From contig NC_086037.1 of assembly GCF_036323735.1 (NCBI RefSeq), positions 57,034,002 to 57,098,001 of the forward strand: a DNA stretch of 64,000 nucleotides, in the 5' to 3' direction. Positions 31,855 through 42,654 of this stretch are shown here, piece by piece. This DNA comes from Rattus norvegicus (Eukaryota > Chordata > Mammalia > Rodentia > Muridae). The notes beneath the pieces are model-generated. The model was given only the letters and a program-made list of their open reading frames with translations, did not search any database and was not told the origin of the DNA. The first letter of the stretch is position 1. Each line of letters begins with the position of its first letter. The position numbers and the translations under genes are program-made.

Positions 31855-31970
31855 GAAGATTGCCCAGGGCTGCGAGGCAGCTCAGCAGATGAGCAGCTGC
31901 CTCTCATGTGCGAGACCCTGGGCTGATCCCCAAGTAGTAAAAAAGCAAAGAAAAGAAAGAGAGATATTTC
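31855..31970 (+). mobile_element. ID-like tRNA-derived SINE, diverged
   Basis: gcccagggctgcgaggcagc, tgcgagaccctgggctgatc and a purine-rich tail (aaaaagcaaagaaaag). Confidence 0.5.
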
Positions 31971-32264
31971 GTGAAATGGAAGGATGAGAGGATCTACACC
32001 TATTGAAAGGGCGCATAACAAACAGGAGAAAGCCGGTCAGAATGGTCAACTTGGAGTTATATTCTGGTAAAACCGTTAGACGTTAATGATGGGGAATCCT
32101 TTGAGCATCCAGGAAACAAAGGCTGGGGAAGCATGTGCATGTAGAGAGATGTGCGTTGGTGCATATTCATGTGTGTGCACAAGGCTGTTGTTCCTCAAGC
32201 ACTATTCTGGTTTTTTAATTTCCTTTTAACTAATGTACCATTCTTTAAAATGCTTATTATATCA
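31971..32264. other. Gene-free stretch
   Basis: No gene or repeat recognised. Confidence 0.3.
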
Positions 32265-32440
32265 CTGAATGCGTGTATATGCACACATGTGCACGCTATG
32301 GCCTAGGTGTGAACGTCAGAGGGACATTTTTAGGACGTGGTCCTCTCCTTCCGCCATACAGATTTTAGTGACTACTCTCAGGTCCTCCTCAGGCTTGGCA
32401 AATTTCTTTACCTAAGGAGTCACCGCACTGGCTCCTCCTG
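32265..32440 (-). mobile_element. B3/B4-type SINE, antisense
   Basis: ggtgtgaacgtcagagggac, actactctcaggtcctcctc and gagtcaccgcactggctcc. Confidence 0.6.
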
Positions 32441-32657
32441 CTTTTGTTGGGCTGGAGTTGCTAAGTAAGCTGGGTTATGTGGCCAGTGAGCCTCAGAGGT
32501 TCACTTGTCTCCTCCTCCCTTCGGCTGAAATTATAAACACATCCTGCCATGCTAGGTTTTTTTTTTTCTCGTGTGTTTGGGTTCTGGGGATTAAATACAC
32601 ATCCTTGTGCTTGCAAGGCAAAAATTTTACCAACTAAGCAATATCTCTAGCCTTTAA
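32441..32657 (-). mobile_element. B4 SINE, antisense, diverged
   Basis: agttgctaagtaagctgggt, ttataaacacatcctgccat and gcttgcaaggcaaaaatttt, then caatatctctagcc. Confidence 0.55.
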
Positions 32658-33174
32658 GTCATTTATTAAGAAAAAAAGAACCATGTTTGGCATTAGACTT
32701 GTTGGTATTAATAGCAAAAATATATTATAAAAGAACCTTGAGGTAACAAAATCAAGACATTCCAGGAGAAGCATGGGGAATAAATATTGTATCCTGTGTA
32801 GCTAAGTGACAGTCAAGCACAAGCCTAGCATCAAAACAATGAGTCTTTGAAATATCTGGGCTCGCTTTTTCCCTCGTGAGCTCTCTGTGAAAAATCTCTT
32901 GGAGCATTTGCTCAAGGGCATGGGTCTAACATGTACTGCCAGATGCATATATAGTAAGACGCCTTAGCAGAGCCAAGGCTGGTGGACTCCATCAGGTGGA
33001 AACTCTTCAAGACATATGACCTGGTACAGTCAACAGATAGGTAGCTATCCAAGAAGACAGAAAGAGATAGAAGAAAGACAGTTTATAAGAGACCTTATTC
33101 ATATCTGTGGGACACTGTTCTTGGGGAGATATAAAGTGTCTACTCACACCAGGTCTGGGATTAACATTATACCT
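32658..33174. other. Unique gene-free stretch
   Basis: No gene or repeat recognised. Confidence 0.35.
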
Positions 33175-33660
33175 AAGTGAGGATACTACCAAAACTCAGC
33201 TTTGTGAACCAGTGAGTCATACTGGGGTTATTTATAGGAAAATGGATGAAGGATTACTTGTAAGATCAGAGATGACTCAAAAGGCAGCTTTATCACCAAA
33301 AGCCCATTCTAGCAGGGACGACAGTTCTTGGAGCACACTGTGCAATCTCTTAGGTTGGAAAGGGTCCTTTTCATGTAGCTCAGTTGGTCTGTGTCTCTTT
33401 CAGCTGCTTAGTTGGCCTCTGCTTATTGTGGGCTGCTGGACTTGTCTGAGAGTATCTCTCAGCAGTTCTTACAGCTCATATATGCTTGGAGAGGGGGGCG
33501 GGGCTTTGTGAATCTGATCAGTTTCAGGAACTTCCTGAAGCCTTTGATTCATTTACTTCCTGTGTAGAACATTGTATTGTTTCACTTTCTAACATCTCCT
33601 GATTTACTGAGCCTCACCCCAAGGGCAGAAGGCTTTAATCCAGGATGAAAGTGTTACATG
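33175..33660. mobile_element. Probable rodent medium-reiteration repeat (RMER/LTR-type)
   Basis: gtgagtcatactggggttat, ctttatcaccaaaagcccat, ggagcacactgtgcaatctc, cagtttcaggaacttcctga and aaggctttaatccaggatga resemble a dispersed rodent repeat that I cannot name. Termini not found. Confidence 0.4.
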
Positions 33661-33732
33661 ACAGACTTGAAATTTAAGGATTGTTTGGCTGTTTGTTGAG
33701 AAACAAACGCACAGTTTATGAACCCAATGGAC

Positions 33733-33750
33733 AAAAAAAAGGGGGGGGGG
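33733..33750. repeat. A8-G10 homopolymer junction
   Basis: Eight A directly followed by ten G. The exact length is likely to be error-prone in any sequencing. Confidence 0.9.
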
Positions 33751-34699
33751 ACACTGACTGAATATTTGAAAATAAATGATTGCAAATGCTTACTTATACC
33801 ACCGTGGACCCTTTCTAGTTATGATGTTAGTTTTAAGACAAGGCATACCTAAACATTTGCAGAGGAATTAACACGGTATCTAGGAAATTTATTCTGATCT
33901 TTTAGTGGGGGAGGGTATGTGGCTGGCGTATCAGTGAATCATCATGACAGTAACTGCGTGGTTGTACAGAAGTCATTCATTCACACCATTCTGTCCACTT
34001 GTTGAGTCAATAACAAATTTTTTAAAAAAATAAATAGGTGTGTGATTTGTAGAGATGTAGAAATCAGTAGCAAGTGGTCATCTGATGGCTTAGCAGGGTG
34101 GTGGTCACAAAAGACGACTAAAATGTTACCAACAGCTTTATTAGATCTATATTATCTGACAGGAGAGCTGACACACGTGACCAAGTCCTGGAGGGCATGG
34201 TCATGGAATCCCTGGGTCTCGTTATTAATCCTACAAGCTGAGGTGTGCAAGAAGCTATCAAATGCTAAATTACATCCCGCACAGTCCACTTAAGAAAGCA
34301 GAAGCTTGGTTAATATGTTTTGCAGAATTCCCATCATTCTCTTGCCATGTTTGAGATGTCACAGCAAAGGACAAAGTTTGCTTCCAAGTCCCTATGACAT
34401 CTTTACATGTGTCTGATGATGGAGGAACCCTGGAAGTGCCCACTAAGATCTTTTAAAAACAGAGCCCACCGTTGAGAGCATACTTGACTGACGGTACCAG
34501 GTGCGGTGACTGCACTGTGCTTGTGCTGGACCAGGCATCTCCAGGCTTCTTCTCATCCATGACTGAGCTTGGTGATGACTGTGCCAGGCACATTTTTACC
34601 CAGCACAGGGTCCCTCCTATAACAGTAGCTTTTGGTCATAGTTCAATTTGGGTTTTGCAAAGCTATACCATGGAACAGGCTCTTCCTCCTGCTTCTTGT
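33751..34699. other. Unique gene-free stretch
   Basis: No exon or clear repeat. Plus-strand frames of 82-83 codons (34042-34293, 34472-34720) lack recognisable domains. Confidence 0.35.
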
Positions 34700-34797
34700 G
34701 GTAATATCCACAATAGCTAGGTTATCAGACAAATGGATAAAAAAGTAGTCTATATACCCACAGCGAGGTATTATTTAGCCATAAATAAAAACCAAAT
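34700..34797 (+). mobile_element. L1 ORF2 C-terminal fragment
   Basis: aatatccacaatagctaggt, agacaaatggataaaaaagt and cgaggtattatttagccata match the conserved L1 ORF2 end. Stops and indels break it. Confidence 0.65.
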
Positions 34798-34800
34798 TTG

Positions 34801-34920
34801 GGGCTGGTGAGATGGCTCAGTGGGTTAAGGATGATTTCCATTTGATTCCCAGGATCTTCAGAAGAGAGATGAACCCTCCAAGTTTTCCTCTGATCTTCAC
34901 AATAGTTCTGTGTTACTTGC

Positions 34921-34970
<50 letters not shown>
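34801..34970 (+). mobile_element. B3/B4-type SINE with (CA)n tail
   Basis: Head ggggctggtgagatggctca and body ttcctctgatcttcacaata, followed by pure (CA)n at 34923-34968. Confidence 0.75.
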
Positions 34971-35585
34971 TGTTAAAAAAAATTAAAGGGAGAACAAAAC
35001 CATATTTTCTGCTGGAAAATGAGTTATCATCATGTGAAACCAAAGGAGCCAGACTCAGAGCGACCAGCGTCCCAGCTTTTTCTCACCTGCCAACCACTCA
35101 GTCAGCTGGTTTGGGTGTTGAGTTTTCTACTCCAAGAGGCAGTAAGAGGATTAAGTCTGTGAATAGTGAATCATCAGGCCAAATTCTCAATACAGATATC
35201 AGTTAAAAAAAACCAAAAATGGAACAAAATAGTCTTTTGTAGACCATGTTGACCCAAAACTCAGTCATTTTCCCTCCTTGGGATACAAAGACTGACTTAA
35301 TGATATAATTCTCTTATGCGAATCTCTTGTTCTTACTTACTCAGCAGAAAAGTTAGAAAAAAAATAGTTCTGCAAGAATTTATACCCAAGGTTGTAGTCT
35401 GTCTTCCACATGTGCACTTTTGATAATGCATACACATACTTACACATGGACATGCACACACATATGTGCATATAAATATTTCAGATATCTCTGTCTAGAA
35501 TGAAGCTTGCTTATTGTGTTTAATTTATTTTAGTATAAATCATTTTTTAGCTCTTTTGCTTCCTCTTTCTCTCTCTTCCCTCTCT
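34971..35585. other. Unique gene-free stretch
   Basis: No gene or preserved repeat recognised. The 98-codon plus frame starting at 34910 runs out of the CA repeat and is not credible. Confidence 0.35.
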
Positions 35586-35589
35586 CATT

Positions 35590-35790
35590 TTCCAGGTGGG
35601 GTCTCATGTCTCAGGCTGGTCTCAAACTTGTTACGTAGTAGAGGATGGCCTTGGATTTCTGAACCTTCTCACATCCTGAGGGCTGGGATTCCAGGTGTAC
35701 CCCACTGCTCCTGGGTTACAGTTTTGGGAACTGAACTCAAGGGTTTGCACACACTGGATAAATGTTCTCCTAATTGAGTTATTGTAGAGG
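35590..35790 (-). mobile_element. B4 SINE, antisense
   Basis: ccaggtggggtctcatgtct, ctggtctcaaacttgttacg, gagggctgggattccaggtg and aactgaactcaagggtttgc. Confidence 0.65.
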
Positions 35791-36041
35791 AATTTTAATA
35801 CAGCAACATGGTTGCTCTGACAAAGGATCGCATCCAAAGACCTTCTATGCCTGTGTGATCTGGCTGGAGTGCAGGCAGGCTATACACCTTTATCGTCTGG
35901 CTGGAATGCAGACATGAATCCCACTAAAGAATATAAGGAAGTAAGACACAGTGACCTACATCTGTAATCCCAGCAATAGGGAGGCTCTTTTGAAGACAAC
36001 TGGCTATAACCCATGCAGTAGAGAGAAATATTTAAGATCTT

Positions 36042-36430
36042 TGAGACCCCAACCCTCGGTCAGTGGTACTTATCTCAAGATACTCCTGAGTGAGACACCG
36101 AGATGCAGATCGATGCAAAAGCAAGAGGTTTATTTTCCAGTGTGTCAGGGTCGACCTTCAATTAGTCCCTTAAGGTGAGTGACTAGAAGGTGATCCCAAA
36201 TGGCTATTATAAGCAGTTTTTATACTTTTTAGGGGCGCAGGTTATCTCAACAAGGTTACAGTTCAAACTTATTTACTAAGCATATTGACCTTTTAATCTG
36301 TTGGGTAGCGTCAGTACATTCTGAGAATTTTCTACTCAAGAATGTTCCTGCTGGTAGAGAATGGAAGTTGGTCTAGCCTTGACCTGAGGCAGGCGGGTAT
36401 AAGGCTGGCAAAAGCCCCTAGGAGCCTTCA
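36042..36430 (-). mobile_element. Solo LTR, probable class I (gammaretrovirus-like) ERV
   Basis: Read on the minus strand this 389-bp unit starts TG and ends CA. It has a TATA-type motif (gtataaaaac, complement near 36218) and an AATAAA (36130-36135), followed by the class I U5-type words cctcttgcttttgcatc and ggtgtctcact. Flanks gatctt and gatcat match at 5 of 6 positions. No gag, pol or env sequence lies alongside, so it appears to be a solo LTR. Class assignment rests on remembered U5 style and is tentative. Confidence 0.6.
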
Positions 36431-36454
36431 GATCATTTTTAGTTTTAATTGTTT

Positions 36455-36672
36455 TGGAAAATCTATTTATTTAATACTTTATGAGTATGGGTGTTTTGTA
36501 TGCTTGCGCACCACATGTGTGTAGTACCCGAGCAGTCCAGAAGAGGGCATCGAATTTCCTGGAACTGAAGTTTCAGATAGTTGGGATTCTTCATGTGGGT
36601 GCTGGGAATTGAACCTGTGTCCCCTGGAAGAGCAGACAGCGTTCTGAACCACTGAATCACCTCTCGAGACTC
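36455..36672 (-). mobile_element. B3 SINE, antisense
   Basis: gtgttttgtatgcttgcgca, ccagaagagggcatcgaatt, tgctgggaattgaacctgtg and ctgaatcacctctcgagac. Confidence 0.82.
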
Positions 36673-37003
36673 CAGTTTTAGTTTCTATACTGTTACTGAA
36701 AAGTTTAGGCCAACCTAGTGTTGTTTTGAAAAGAAACTTAGGGCCAGAGTTTGCACTTATTTTAGGAGGAAAGTAGGGGATGGGAAGGAAAGAATGACCC
36801 CTGCCAATCAGAATACACCGTGTCACCCGAAAGCACTGAGCACAGCCTGTTGAGAGAGGGAGGTCTATAGGACTCTGCTGGGACTCCTAGAACTGCCTTG
36901 TGCACCGCCACACTAAACACATGAAACTCAAATGTCTGGCAGCCACCTTTTTCATTAAGGGGATTGGATATCAGAAAGTCGTGTAATGAAAAGATTGATT
37001 TTT
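36673..37003. other. Unique gene-free stretch
   Basis: No gene or repeat recognised. Confidence 0.35.
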
Positions 37004-37017
37004 CTGAGTACATTTTT

Positions 37018-37194
37018 TTAAAAAAAGAATTATTTATTTTGTGAGTACACTGTAGCTGTCTTCGTGCACACCAGAAGAGGGCATCAGATCTCATTACAGA
37101 TGGTTGTGAGCCACCATGTGGTTGCTGGGAATTGAACTCGGGACCTCTGGAAGAGCAGTCAGTGCTCTTAACCGCTGAGCCGTCTCTCCAGCCC
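37018..37194 (-). mobile_element. B2 SINE, antisense, with 14-bp target-site duplication
   Basis: agtacactgtagctgtcttc, gagccaccatgtggttgctg and gagccgtctctccagccc. Exact duplication ctgagtacattttt at 37004-37017 and 37195-37208. Confidence 0.96.
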
Positions 37195-37322
37195 CTGAGT
37201 ACATTTTTAATAACAAAAATGGGAAAAACTAGTTTTGTGTTAGGAATGGTTGATGGTATTGATTATGAGAAAAAAAAAGGTTAGGAAGCAATTGATGGAT
37301 AATGCCATAAAAATCATCTTTT

Positions 37323-37520
37323 GGGGACTGGAGAGACAGCTCCACTAGCCACCCATTCAAGGACCTAGGTTCAGTACCCAGCACTCACATAAGTAGCTCA
37401 CCCCAGCCTATTGCTCCAGTTCTGGGGAATCTAATGCCCTCTGTTGGTCTCTTTGGGTACTGCAAGCACATGGTGCACAAGCAGGTGTACACACAAAAGA
37501 AAATAAATTTTAAAACATGT
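37323..37520 (+). mobile_element. B3 SINE
   Basis: ggggactggagagacagctc, ttcagtacccagcactcaca, aatgccctctgttggtctct and tgcaagcacatggtgcacaa. Confidence 0.8.
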
Positions 37521-37915
37521 TTTTAATGGAACAATTATGAATAATTTAGATTTCACTTGTGGTCTTATACATTTGGAACTATATTGCAGATAGGGAAAAG
37601 AATCATTAATGATTAGAAAGAAATGTATAGACTAGCAATCAACTTGTCTCTACTCAAAGTGTATTTTGGGGATGTGTGAATAAAGCTCTAACTATTCTGA
37701 TATTTGCATATTCAGTTAAGAGGACCACAAATTTTACTTTTTTTTCTGGGGATGGTGGCTGTCTTTTTCACTTGTTCCCAGACTTAGCTCCTCTCAGCTT
37801 GTTCTTGCCTTGTAGAGTACCCAGAAATTAATGCCATTTCTTCTGCTACTGTGATGGAGATGGTTTGGGATACTTTTTCACTTGGCACTTTATGTCAATT
37901 GAGTTGGAAAACAGG
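37521..37915. other. Unique gene-free stretch
   Basis: No gene or repeat recognised. Confidence 0.35.
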
Positions 37916-37916
37916 G

Positions 37917-37966
<50 letters not shown>

Positions 37967-38023
37967 ATCTATCTATCTATCTACCTATCTATACATATCT
38001 ATATATCTTTATATCAGAATACG

Positions 38024-38059
<36 letters not shown>

Positions 38060-38060
38060 T
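37917..38060. repeat. (CTAT)n followed by (TG)n
   Basis: ctatctat repeats at 37917-37992, a diverged TATC bridge, then (TG)n at 38028-38057. The open frames through them are artefacts. Confidence 0.97.
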
Positions 38061-38395
38061 TGTATGAGTGGCCAGATACACCATTGTGGGGCCACAAAGT
38101 GTCCCTCAAGTGCACATGTTGAAAGTTCTCATCTCAGCACCTCAGAATATGACCCTGTGTGGAGACAGCACATCTCTTTTATTTTGTGTGCAGTATGTGT
38201 TTATGTTATGTTGTTGTGTGTTATGTTTGTTTGTTATGCTTGACTGGCTGGCCAGTATGCTCCATGGATTGGCTGTGTCAAGCTTTTACACGGGGTTCTG
38301 ACTATCTGAACTGACGAGGACCCTACAATCACTGTACCCACAGATCTATCTCCCCAGTCATGACAGTATCCTTAAAGAACCCTTAACGAAGTAAG
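38061..38395. other. Gene-free stretch, possible old interspersed repeat
   Basis: aagttctcatctcagcacct and cagaatatgaccctgtgtgg faintly recall an ancient mammalian dispersed repeat, and aatcctccagtgaatgcag near 38692 may be its continuation. Not assignable. Confidence 0.3.
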
Positions 38396-38605
38396 TTATA
38401 GGATGGCAAGGTAGCCTAGTGGGTAAAAGCAGCTGCTGGTGAGCCTGATGACCTATGACCTGAGATTGCTCCCTGGGATCCACACACTGGGGAAGAGAAC
38501 CGACTCCTGCAAATTGTCCTCTGACCTCCACATGTGTTCTGTGGTTCACCCATTCCCCCATATACAATAAACAAATAAATGTAACAACATTTTTTAAAAA
38601 AAAAA
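38396..38605 (+). mobile_element. B4-type SINE
   Basis: gatggcaaggtagcctagtg, agctgctggtgagcctgatg, gggatccacacactggggaa and gtcctctgacctccacatgt, then a caataaacaaataaatgtaa tail. Confidence 0.75.
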
Positions 38606-38626
38606 GTAACTATGTTAATATGGGAT

Positions 38627-38640
38627 CATTAGAAGTCCCT
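38627..38640. repeat. Target-site duplication, left side of tailless ID
   Basis: cattagaagtccct, exact match to 38679-38692. Confidence 0.92.
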
Positions 38641-38678
38641 AGGCAAGCGCTCTACCACTGAGCTAAATCCCCAACCCC
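38641..38678 (-). mobile_element. Tailless ID-derived retrosequence (38 nt)
   Basis: On the minus strand this is the exact 5' end of an ID element, ggggttggggatttagctca through gtggtagagcgcttgcct. It stops at nucleotide 38, inside the tRNA-like anticodon region, with no 3' half and no A-tail. A perfect 14-bp duplication abuts both ends. Ordinary L1-driven copies are cut at the 5' end and keep a tail. This one has the opposite geometry. Confidence 0.93.
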
Positions 38679-38692
38679 CATTAGAAGTCCCT
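38679..38692. repeat. Target-site duplication, right side of tailless ID
   Basis: cattagaagtccct, partner of 38627-38640. Confidence 0.92.
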
Positions 38693-39080
38693 AATCCTCC
38701 AGTGAATGCAGACACTAAATGGAAGATCACGAGAAGACAAGGAGACGACAGACTCTGTCATCTGGAGACTCTTAGGAAAACCAGCTGTCTGACATCTGGA
38801 TTTGGGACTTCTAACATCCAAGACGGTGAGGACATACCTTTTTGTTGATTCAGCCACTCAGTCTGTAGCAGCATTAACGAACTAAAACATACAGCCTCCC
38901 CCCCTCAAAACCAGAGCCCCCTATGTTCAGACACAAGTCAGAAATGGCCTTGTCTGTGTAACACCTTTGCCCAGGGAAGGGTCAAATGGGTCCTCAACTC
39001 TCATGTGGATGAGATAGTGTTGATCTCGTCTTTAACGTGACTTTTAGAAGAAGCATCAGCAATAAGCATCTTGATAAATC
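38693..39080. other. Gene-free stretch
   Basis: No gene or preserved repeat recognised. Confidence 0.3.
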
Positions 39081-39083
39081 GCA

Positions 39084-39235
39084 GGGCACGGGATCGTAGG
39101 ATTTTACTTGGGAGGCAGAACCAAGCCGATCTCTGTGTGAGGTCGGCCTGATTTATGTACAGAGTTACTAGTCAGCCACAGCTATGTAGCAAAACCTCAT
39201 CTCGGTAAATAAATAAGAAAAGAAAGGAAGGAAGA
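39084..39235 (+). mobile_element. B1 SINE, diverged
   Basis: gcagggcacgggatcgtagg, cttgggaggcagaaccaagc and aaaacctcatctcggtaaat, then an A-rich tail. Confidence 0.65.
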
Positions 39236-40894
39236 AACGGTATCCAAGGGCAGCGAGGTTTACTTTTAACAGAGACCATCATCCATCCCCCGTGGAGACG
39301 GATCTCATCCTTTTTTGACGCAGGCGCGCGTGCGCGATAAGAGTCAAAGTTGAGAAATATTCCGTGGCGTGAAGGAGCTTTGGTTTGGTTGTCAACCTAA
39401 ACTCTCACCTCAGTAGTAAACTGGAATTGGCTGTGAATGATTACAAATAAAAGTTTGTCGTCGCTGAAGCACCGTGCCCTGCAACAAAGACAAGGAAGGG
39501 CAGGCATGGCGTCGTGTTAGCACGTTCTAGCAAGTGGTTTTTGTGGTTGGGCTCCCGAATGCTTCTGTGCACCTTGCTAAGTTTATTGCTTTTCTGGCTT
39601 CTGCAGGAGAAAAACCACTTTAAAAAGAGAAGCTCTGGGCAGTACAATGGCAAACTCCTGGACATACATTCTTTTATCTCCTCTCCTCTGCTCGGAACCC
39701 ATTGAATTTGTTCGTTAGGTTAGGTAAAATATTCTCCTTCTTCTTGTCCAAACATTCTCTTGTTTAAATCAATTCCATTCATACCTTTGTTTTCAAAAGT
39801 TAGATGTATCTTTTTGTAGCTTATCAAATTTTAGTGAAATACAGAGGTTTTTTGTTTTTTGTTTTTTGTTTTTTTTGATTCTGCATTTCCTGTTACCAAG
39901 AATGTAGAAGTTGCTTGCACGCACACACTGGGAATTTTATCTAGATCTCAAACTTGGGTTGGAGCCTTCTTTTATTTTTCGTTGATGTCTATCCATTTTG
40001 GGACAAGAAAAAAAGATATTTCAAAATGTAATGTAGAATCAGAACCACAGAGGAAAACAGCATGCGTGTTTACAGGTGAGGGTATCCCGCAGAGCTGTTA
40101 GGATGGGTAAGAATTCTGCCTGTGAACCACCTGGCAGGCGCGGTGAGAAAAATAAAACACATTTGTCTGCAGAGAGAATATTGTAAAGTAAAGGGGCGGG
40201 GGACAACCCTCTATGACCTTGGGCAAATTAGGTCAATTATCCAACCTCAGAGCAATACGTAAACTCTTCAACAATGCCTTCTGAAGACTAGATGTAACCC
40301 ATTGTTATCGATGATGCTGGGAAGAGAGGAATGTGGGAAACATTGCTTAAAAAATTGTTTTGAAGTAACAAAGCAGGTGCTAAGGAAAGTCCTTAAGAAA
40401 TATGATTTTAGCTGGAACCTAATTTTAAAAGAGAGCCAACCCTTATCAGCTAAGCTGATTAGCACTGAGGCTCACAACCACTTAAGGTATGGGGAATGAG
40501 CCCGACTGTAGAGTTCTCAGCTTTACTTAAATGAGACATCTGTATCATACGCTTCTTCCCGAGGCGTTGCACAAGAGGGGGTAGAAAGACTTTTAGACCC
40601 GGAGGCAGCAGGTGAGTAAGGGAACTGCTTTTCTGGGCACAGTGGGGCAGTTACACATACGAATTCACAGCAGTGATGATAGCACGCACAAGCTCTGTGA
40701 GCTCAAGCCAGACAAAAACCACAGTACGGTGATGGGAGGTGGGCATCAACACCCCCCTTACCCGGTTGGGGAGTTTTGGGAAGTTGATAGATGTTAGGAG
40801 AAGCAGAACCTTTTTCTTCTTGAAAGGTGGAGGCAAATTTCAGTGGAAGATCACATACCCAAGAATATAAGAGCATCGTAAACTTTTCTTGACA
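39236..40894. other. Unique gene-free stretch
   Basis: About 1.65 kb without recognised SINE, L1 or LTR. A short CpG-bearing patch caggcgcgcgtgcgcgataa lies near 39325. A GTTTTTT run lies at 39846-39876. Small frames are not protein-like. Confidence 0.4.
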
Positions 40895-40902
40895 GGTTAA
40901 AA

Positions 40903-41128
40903 TACTAGTTCTCAACCTGTGGGTCGCGACCTCTACAAGGGTAGACCGACCCTTTCACAAGGGTCACCTAAAACTGTCGGGAAACCACAGATAATAACAT
41001 TACAATATATAACAGTAGCAAGATTACAGTTATGTAGTATCAATGAAAATAAATTTATGATAGGAGGTCACCACACCATGAGGATCCATAGTCAAGGGTC
41101 ACAGCATTGGGAAGAATGATAGCCACCA
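40903..41128 (+). mobile_element. URR1-like non-autonomous hAT DNA transposon
   Basis: tagttctcaacctgtgggtc at the left end is the hAT-Charlie terminus. cctttcacaagggtcaccta, cattacaatatataacagta and gaggtcaccacaccatgagg follow in URR1 order. The flanks ggttaaaa (40895-40902) and ggttaaag (41129-41136) form an 8-bp duplication with one mismatch, as expected for hAT. The right terminal repeat is degraded. Confidence 0.85.
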
Positions 41129-41136
41129 GGTTAAAG

Positions 41137-41980
41137 GATTAGAAAAGGAGTATGCAAAGTTGTGTGGGTAGGGAGGGGGCATGGATCTGGGAGGAGTGGT
41201 TATGATCAAAATACATTATATGGAATTCTCAACTGATTAAAATGAGAAAACAAAACAAAAACAAAAAACCCTAGATCTCCCTGGAGCGTCGACTTACCAA
41301 TAGGATAGGGAGAGGCAAAATAAAAATGTTCTCTGGTGACTTCTCAATTGCAAACACATTTGTGGGATTCATGCAGTGTCTTCTTGACTTATCCCCCAAT
41401 AAGCACAGAGGACAGAACGCCGAGCTCAGGGAAAGCAATTTTGCAGGAGGCCAAGATAATATGTTCCGATCTTGCAATGTTCTGAAGATCTGGGCTTTAG
41501 CTCTAGATTATAAAGAAATAGATGGGCTCATTTCCTTCACATAACCCTTCATAAATATCAGTTCTCTTATCGGGGCATTTTATAAAGTTGTGCAGTGGGA
41601 GCATGAAGTTATAGTCTGTTAAGGGCTTTGTATGAAGAGACGGTATCCCTCCGATAAAGCGCATCTGGGGGATGGCGCATCTGTCGGGCAGCAGTGCGCA
41701 CACACCTGTTAAGTATCCCAGTCACACAAATGGACAGCGGTGAGTTCCTAACGCTGGGAGACTTGTTCCACTTGTCGCTACACCTGAGCGTCTTCAGGGT
41801 AGGAACCGTGCCTTGAGAACGGAGGAGATCTTGCATACTGGCATAAACACAAGAGTGACTGTATGACCAGAGGGGCGATGGAGTGGGGCCCTGCCTTTGG
41901 CTGGCGTGGTGACGGTACAGAGCCTCAGTCTTCTCATCTGCAAATGGGTATGGTTACGGTGCCTTTCTTCTTCTTTGTAA
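41137..41980. other. Unique gene-free stretch
   Basis: No gene or preserved repeat recognised. Short frames only. Confidence 0.35.
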
Positions 41981-41984
41981 GTAT

Positions 41985-42071
41985 AATATTTTGAATTTAT
42001 TCTTTGGGGATTCCGTACAATGTATTTTGATATTCACCCCCTCAACTCTTCCCAGACTTCCCCATGCCTCT
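41985..42071 (-). mobile_element. Old L1 3' fragment, antisense
   Basis: acaatgtattttgatattca and ccccctcaactcttcccaga resemble the antisense of a rodent Lx-type L1 3' UTR. The B2 at 42087 interrupts or borders it. Confidence 0.5.
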
Positions 42072-42086
42072 GTAGTACCATTCTTC

Positions 42087-42274
42087 TTTTTTTAAAAAAA
42101 GATTTATTTATTTATTTATTATATATAAGTACACTGTAGCTGTCTCCAGACACATCAGAAGAGGGCATCAGATCCCATTACAGATGGTTGTGAGCTACCA
42201 TGTGGTTGCTGGGGATTGAACTCAGGACCAATGGAAGAGCAGCCAGTACTCTTAACCACTGAGCCCTCCAGCCC
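42087..42274 (-). mobile_element. B2 SINE, antisense, with near-match target-site duplication
   Basis: agtacactgtagctgtctcc, gagctaccatgtggttgctg and ctgagccctccagccc. Flanks tgtagtaccattctt (42071-42085) and tgtagcactattctt (42275-42289) differ at two positions, consistent with an older copy than the other B2s. Confidence 0.93.
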
Positions 42275-42362
42275 TGTAGCACTATTCTTACAAAGATTTA
42301 GTTTCAAGAACTAACTGTAAATACAATGAGCAATATTTAGTAAGAGTTCATTTTTCTTTTCT

Positions 42363-42467
42363 TTTTTTTTTCTTTTTTTTGGTTCTTTTTTTCGGAGCTG
42401 GGGACCGAACCCAGGGCCTTGCGCTTCCTAGGCAAGCGCTCTACCACTGAGCTAAATCCCCAACCCC
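42363..42467 (-). mobile_element. ID SINE, antisense, full length
   Basis: T-rich tail complement, cggagctggggaccgaaccc, ccttgcgcttcctaggcaag and gagctaaatccccaacccc. Flanks tcatttttcttttct (42348-42362) and tcatttttattttct (42468-42482) differ at one position. Confidence 0.95.
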
Positions 42468-42496
42468 TCATTTTTATTTTCTAATTTAGCATTTAT

Positions 42497-42597
42497 TTGT
42501 GTGTGTGCATGCATGCGTGCATGCGTGCGTGCGTGCGTGCATGCGTGTGCGTGCGTGTATGTGCGTGTGCACGTGCGTGCGTGCATGCGTGTGTGCA

Positions 42598-42637
<40 letters not shown>

Positions 42638-42650
42638 GTGTGTGTGTGTG
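42497..42650. repeat. Compound TG / GCATGCGT microsatellite
   Basis: gcgtgcgtgcgtgcatgcgt-type repeats pass into pure (TG)n at 42600-42650. Open in three frames, an artefact. Confidence 0.96.
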
Positions 42651-42654
42651 TTTT

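Noticed and set aside
39320..39345. CpG island
   Set aside because: Only about 20 bp of CG-rich sequence. Far too short and isolated to call an island or promoter.
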